A stretch of 64,000 bases of DNA from Gordius sp. MW1. Its lineage: Eukaryota; Nematomorpha; Gordioida; Gordea; Gordiidae. Below the pieces are notes generated by a model. The model saw only the letters and a list, made by a program, of their open reading frames with translations, searched no databases and had not been told where the DNA came from. The translations under genes were made by a program, and so were the position numbers. Where the stretch lies: contig OZ038529.1 in assembly GCA_964036665.1 (NCBI GenBank), positions 16,624,060 to 16,688,059 on the forward strand, read 5' to 3'. Below, one piece after another: positions 63,701-64,000 of this stretch. Numbering within the stretch: position 1 is the first letter of the stretch; each line of letters opens with the position of its first letter.

Positions 63701-64000
63701 TGTCAAAATGATAGTTCTCGCAGCTTAAAACCTCTTTTCGGAAGTCAATCGAGGATAATAGGATTCTCAAATTGGCTTACTTTTAAATATTTTTTCATGC
63801 TCTTTCACATAGAATCGAAAAAAATAAATATTTTTACCTCGAAATTTTTCACATATTTTTCTTTGAACCGTATTCATCCGATGAAAGTTGTCGTTTTCAG
63901 ACGTGGTTTCGATGATAAAAAGTAAAAATTTATCAGAATCAGAAAACTATTACTTTAAAATCATGATCGCATAGTGCATTTTTGAAAAATTAAGCACTCA
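60720..64000 (+). repeat. 1035-bp trimer higher-order repeat, about 3.2 copies, continuing past the edge
   Basis: acctctattcgg recurs at 60970, 62005 and 63040, and cgtttcgat at 61241, 62276 and 63311, all exactly 1035 bp apart. The three monomers are: one of class 2 with acctctattcgg; one of class 2 with ccgcatgcatcc, cgtttcgat and ctcccagc; and one of class 1 with gatgtcgtattc and gagccatttt. The copies differ at a few single bases, such as ttttaaatatt against ttttatatatt. Confidence 0.92.
61587..61613. promoter_or_regulatory. Conserved dyad in the monomer (representative copy)
   Basis: GTTGCGAT at 61587-61594 and its exact complement ATCGCAAC at 61606-61613, separated by the 11-base spacer acaacaaacta. 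This arrangement is present in most monomers. Subclasses change it: cgtgcgat with atcgcaac, cgtgcgat with atggcac, and cgtttcgat with atcgcaac. The form suits a dimeric DNA-binding protein, but no binding factor is known from the sequence, so the regulatory label is inference. Confidence 0.5.

Larger units (their letters stand above)
633..64000 (+). repeat. Satellite array, ~345-bp monomer, about 179 monomers
   Basis: The array is head-to-tail throughout, with no inversion seen. Taking gaaccgtattcatccg as the start, a monomer reads as follows. A gttgtcgttttcagacgtgg block comes first. Next is a class-diagnostic block, either ctatgatcccaag or cgatgataaaaag. Then come aaaaatttatcagaat, atcatgatcgcata, the dyad GTTGCGAT-N11-ATCGCAAC and aaaacgttgtcttttgtc. 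It closes with tcgcagcttaaaacctc, ggaagtcaatcgaggataat, a TATATA-containing T-rich stretch, and about 60 bp of A/T-tracts. Spacing of shared variants gives 344-346 bp for full monomers; shortened monomers lower the mean to about 343. The array is interrupted at 30658-31826 and 55961-57131. The only genome features I can support inside it are repeats and transposons. I do not recognise this satellite as a named family. Confidence 0.97.

Noticed and set aside
633-64000. CRISPR array
   Set aside because: Repeats are 345 bp, contiguous and without unique spacers. No cas genes are present, and the sequence has eukaryotic features.

Overview
This window is almost entirely non-coding tandem DNA from an AT-rich eukaryotic chromosome (roughly 30% GC by eye). 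I find no credible protein gene, rRNA or tRNA. The long satellite array, the repeat-of-repeats organisation and the hAT-type transposons with 8-bp target duplications point to a nuclear genome, probably animal. The species cannot be fixed from the sequence. The setting looks like a centromeric, pericentromeric or subtelomeric heterochromatin block.

Layout. Bases 1-43 are unassigned flank. Bases 44-632 hold two tandem copies of a 294/295-bp repeat. Each contains two TTAGGG-like hexamers and a run of degenerate CTGAGCA/CTGAACA motifs. At 632/633 the sequence switches abruptly, in mid-monomer, into a satellite with a monomer of about 345 bp. This satellite fills the rest of the window, about 179 monomers by my count, all in one orientation. 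It is interrupted only at 30658-31826 and 55961-57131 by two copies of one 1.17-kb non-autonomous hAT-like DNA transposon. Each copy is flanked by a perfect 8-bp target-site duplication.

The satellite is a patchwork of locally homogenised domains. Shared rare variants reveal a 3103-bp (9-monomer) and a 4825-bp (14-monomer) copy relation in the left 10 kb. A 2406-bp (7-monomer) relation lies at 13.6-17.6 kb, and a 998-bp trimer with one shortened monomer is amplified at 25.6-28.5 and 32.8-36.9 kb. Further out are an 8288-bp offset copy of about 3 kb, a 5155-bp offset copy of about 2.1 kb, a 3097-bp 9-monomer tandem repeat at 48.3-55.9 kb and a 1035-bp trimer running off the right edge. Two monomer classes, told apart by a block near monomer position 50, change in proportion from left to right.

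The best candidate for function is a dyad in each monomer, GTTGCGAT-N11-ATCGCAAC. It is intact in most monomers and altered in specific subclasses, including every third monomer of the right-hand trimer. That could be a protein-binding site spaced by the higher-order repeat, as CENP-B boxes are in alpha satellite; this is inference. The many short open frames are by-products of the repeat and are not annotated as genes.
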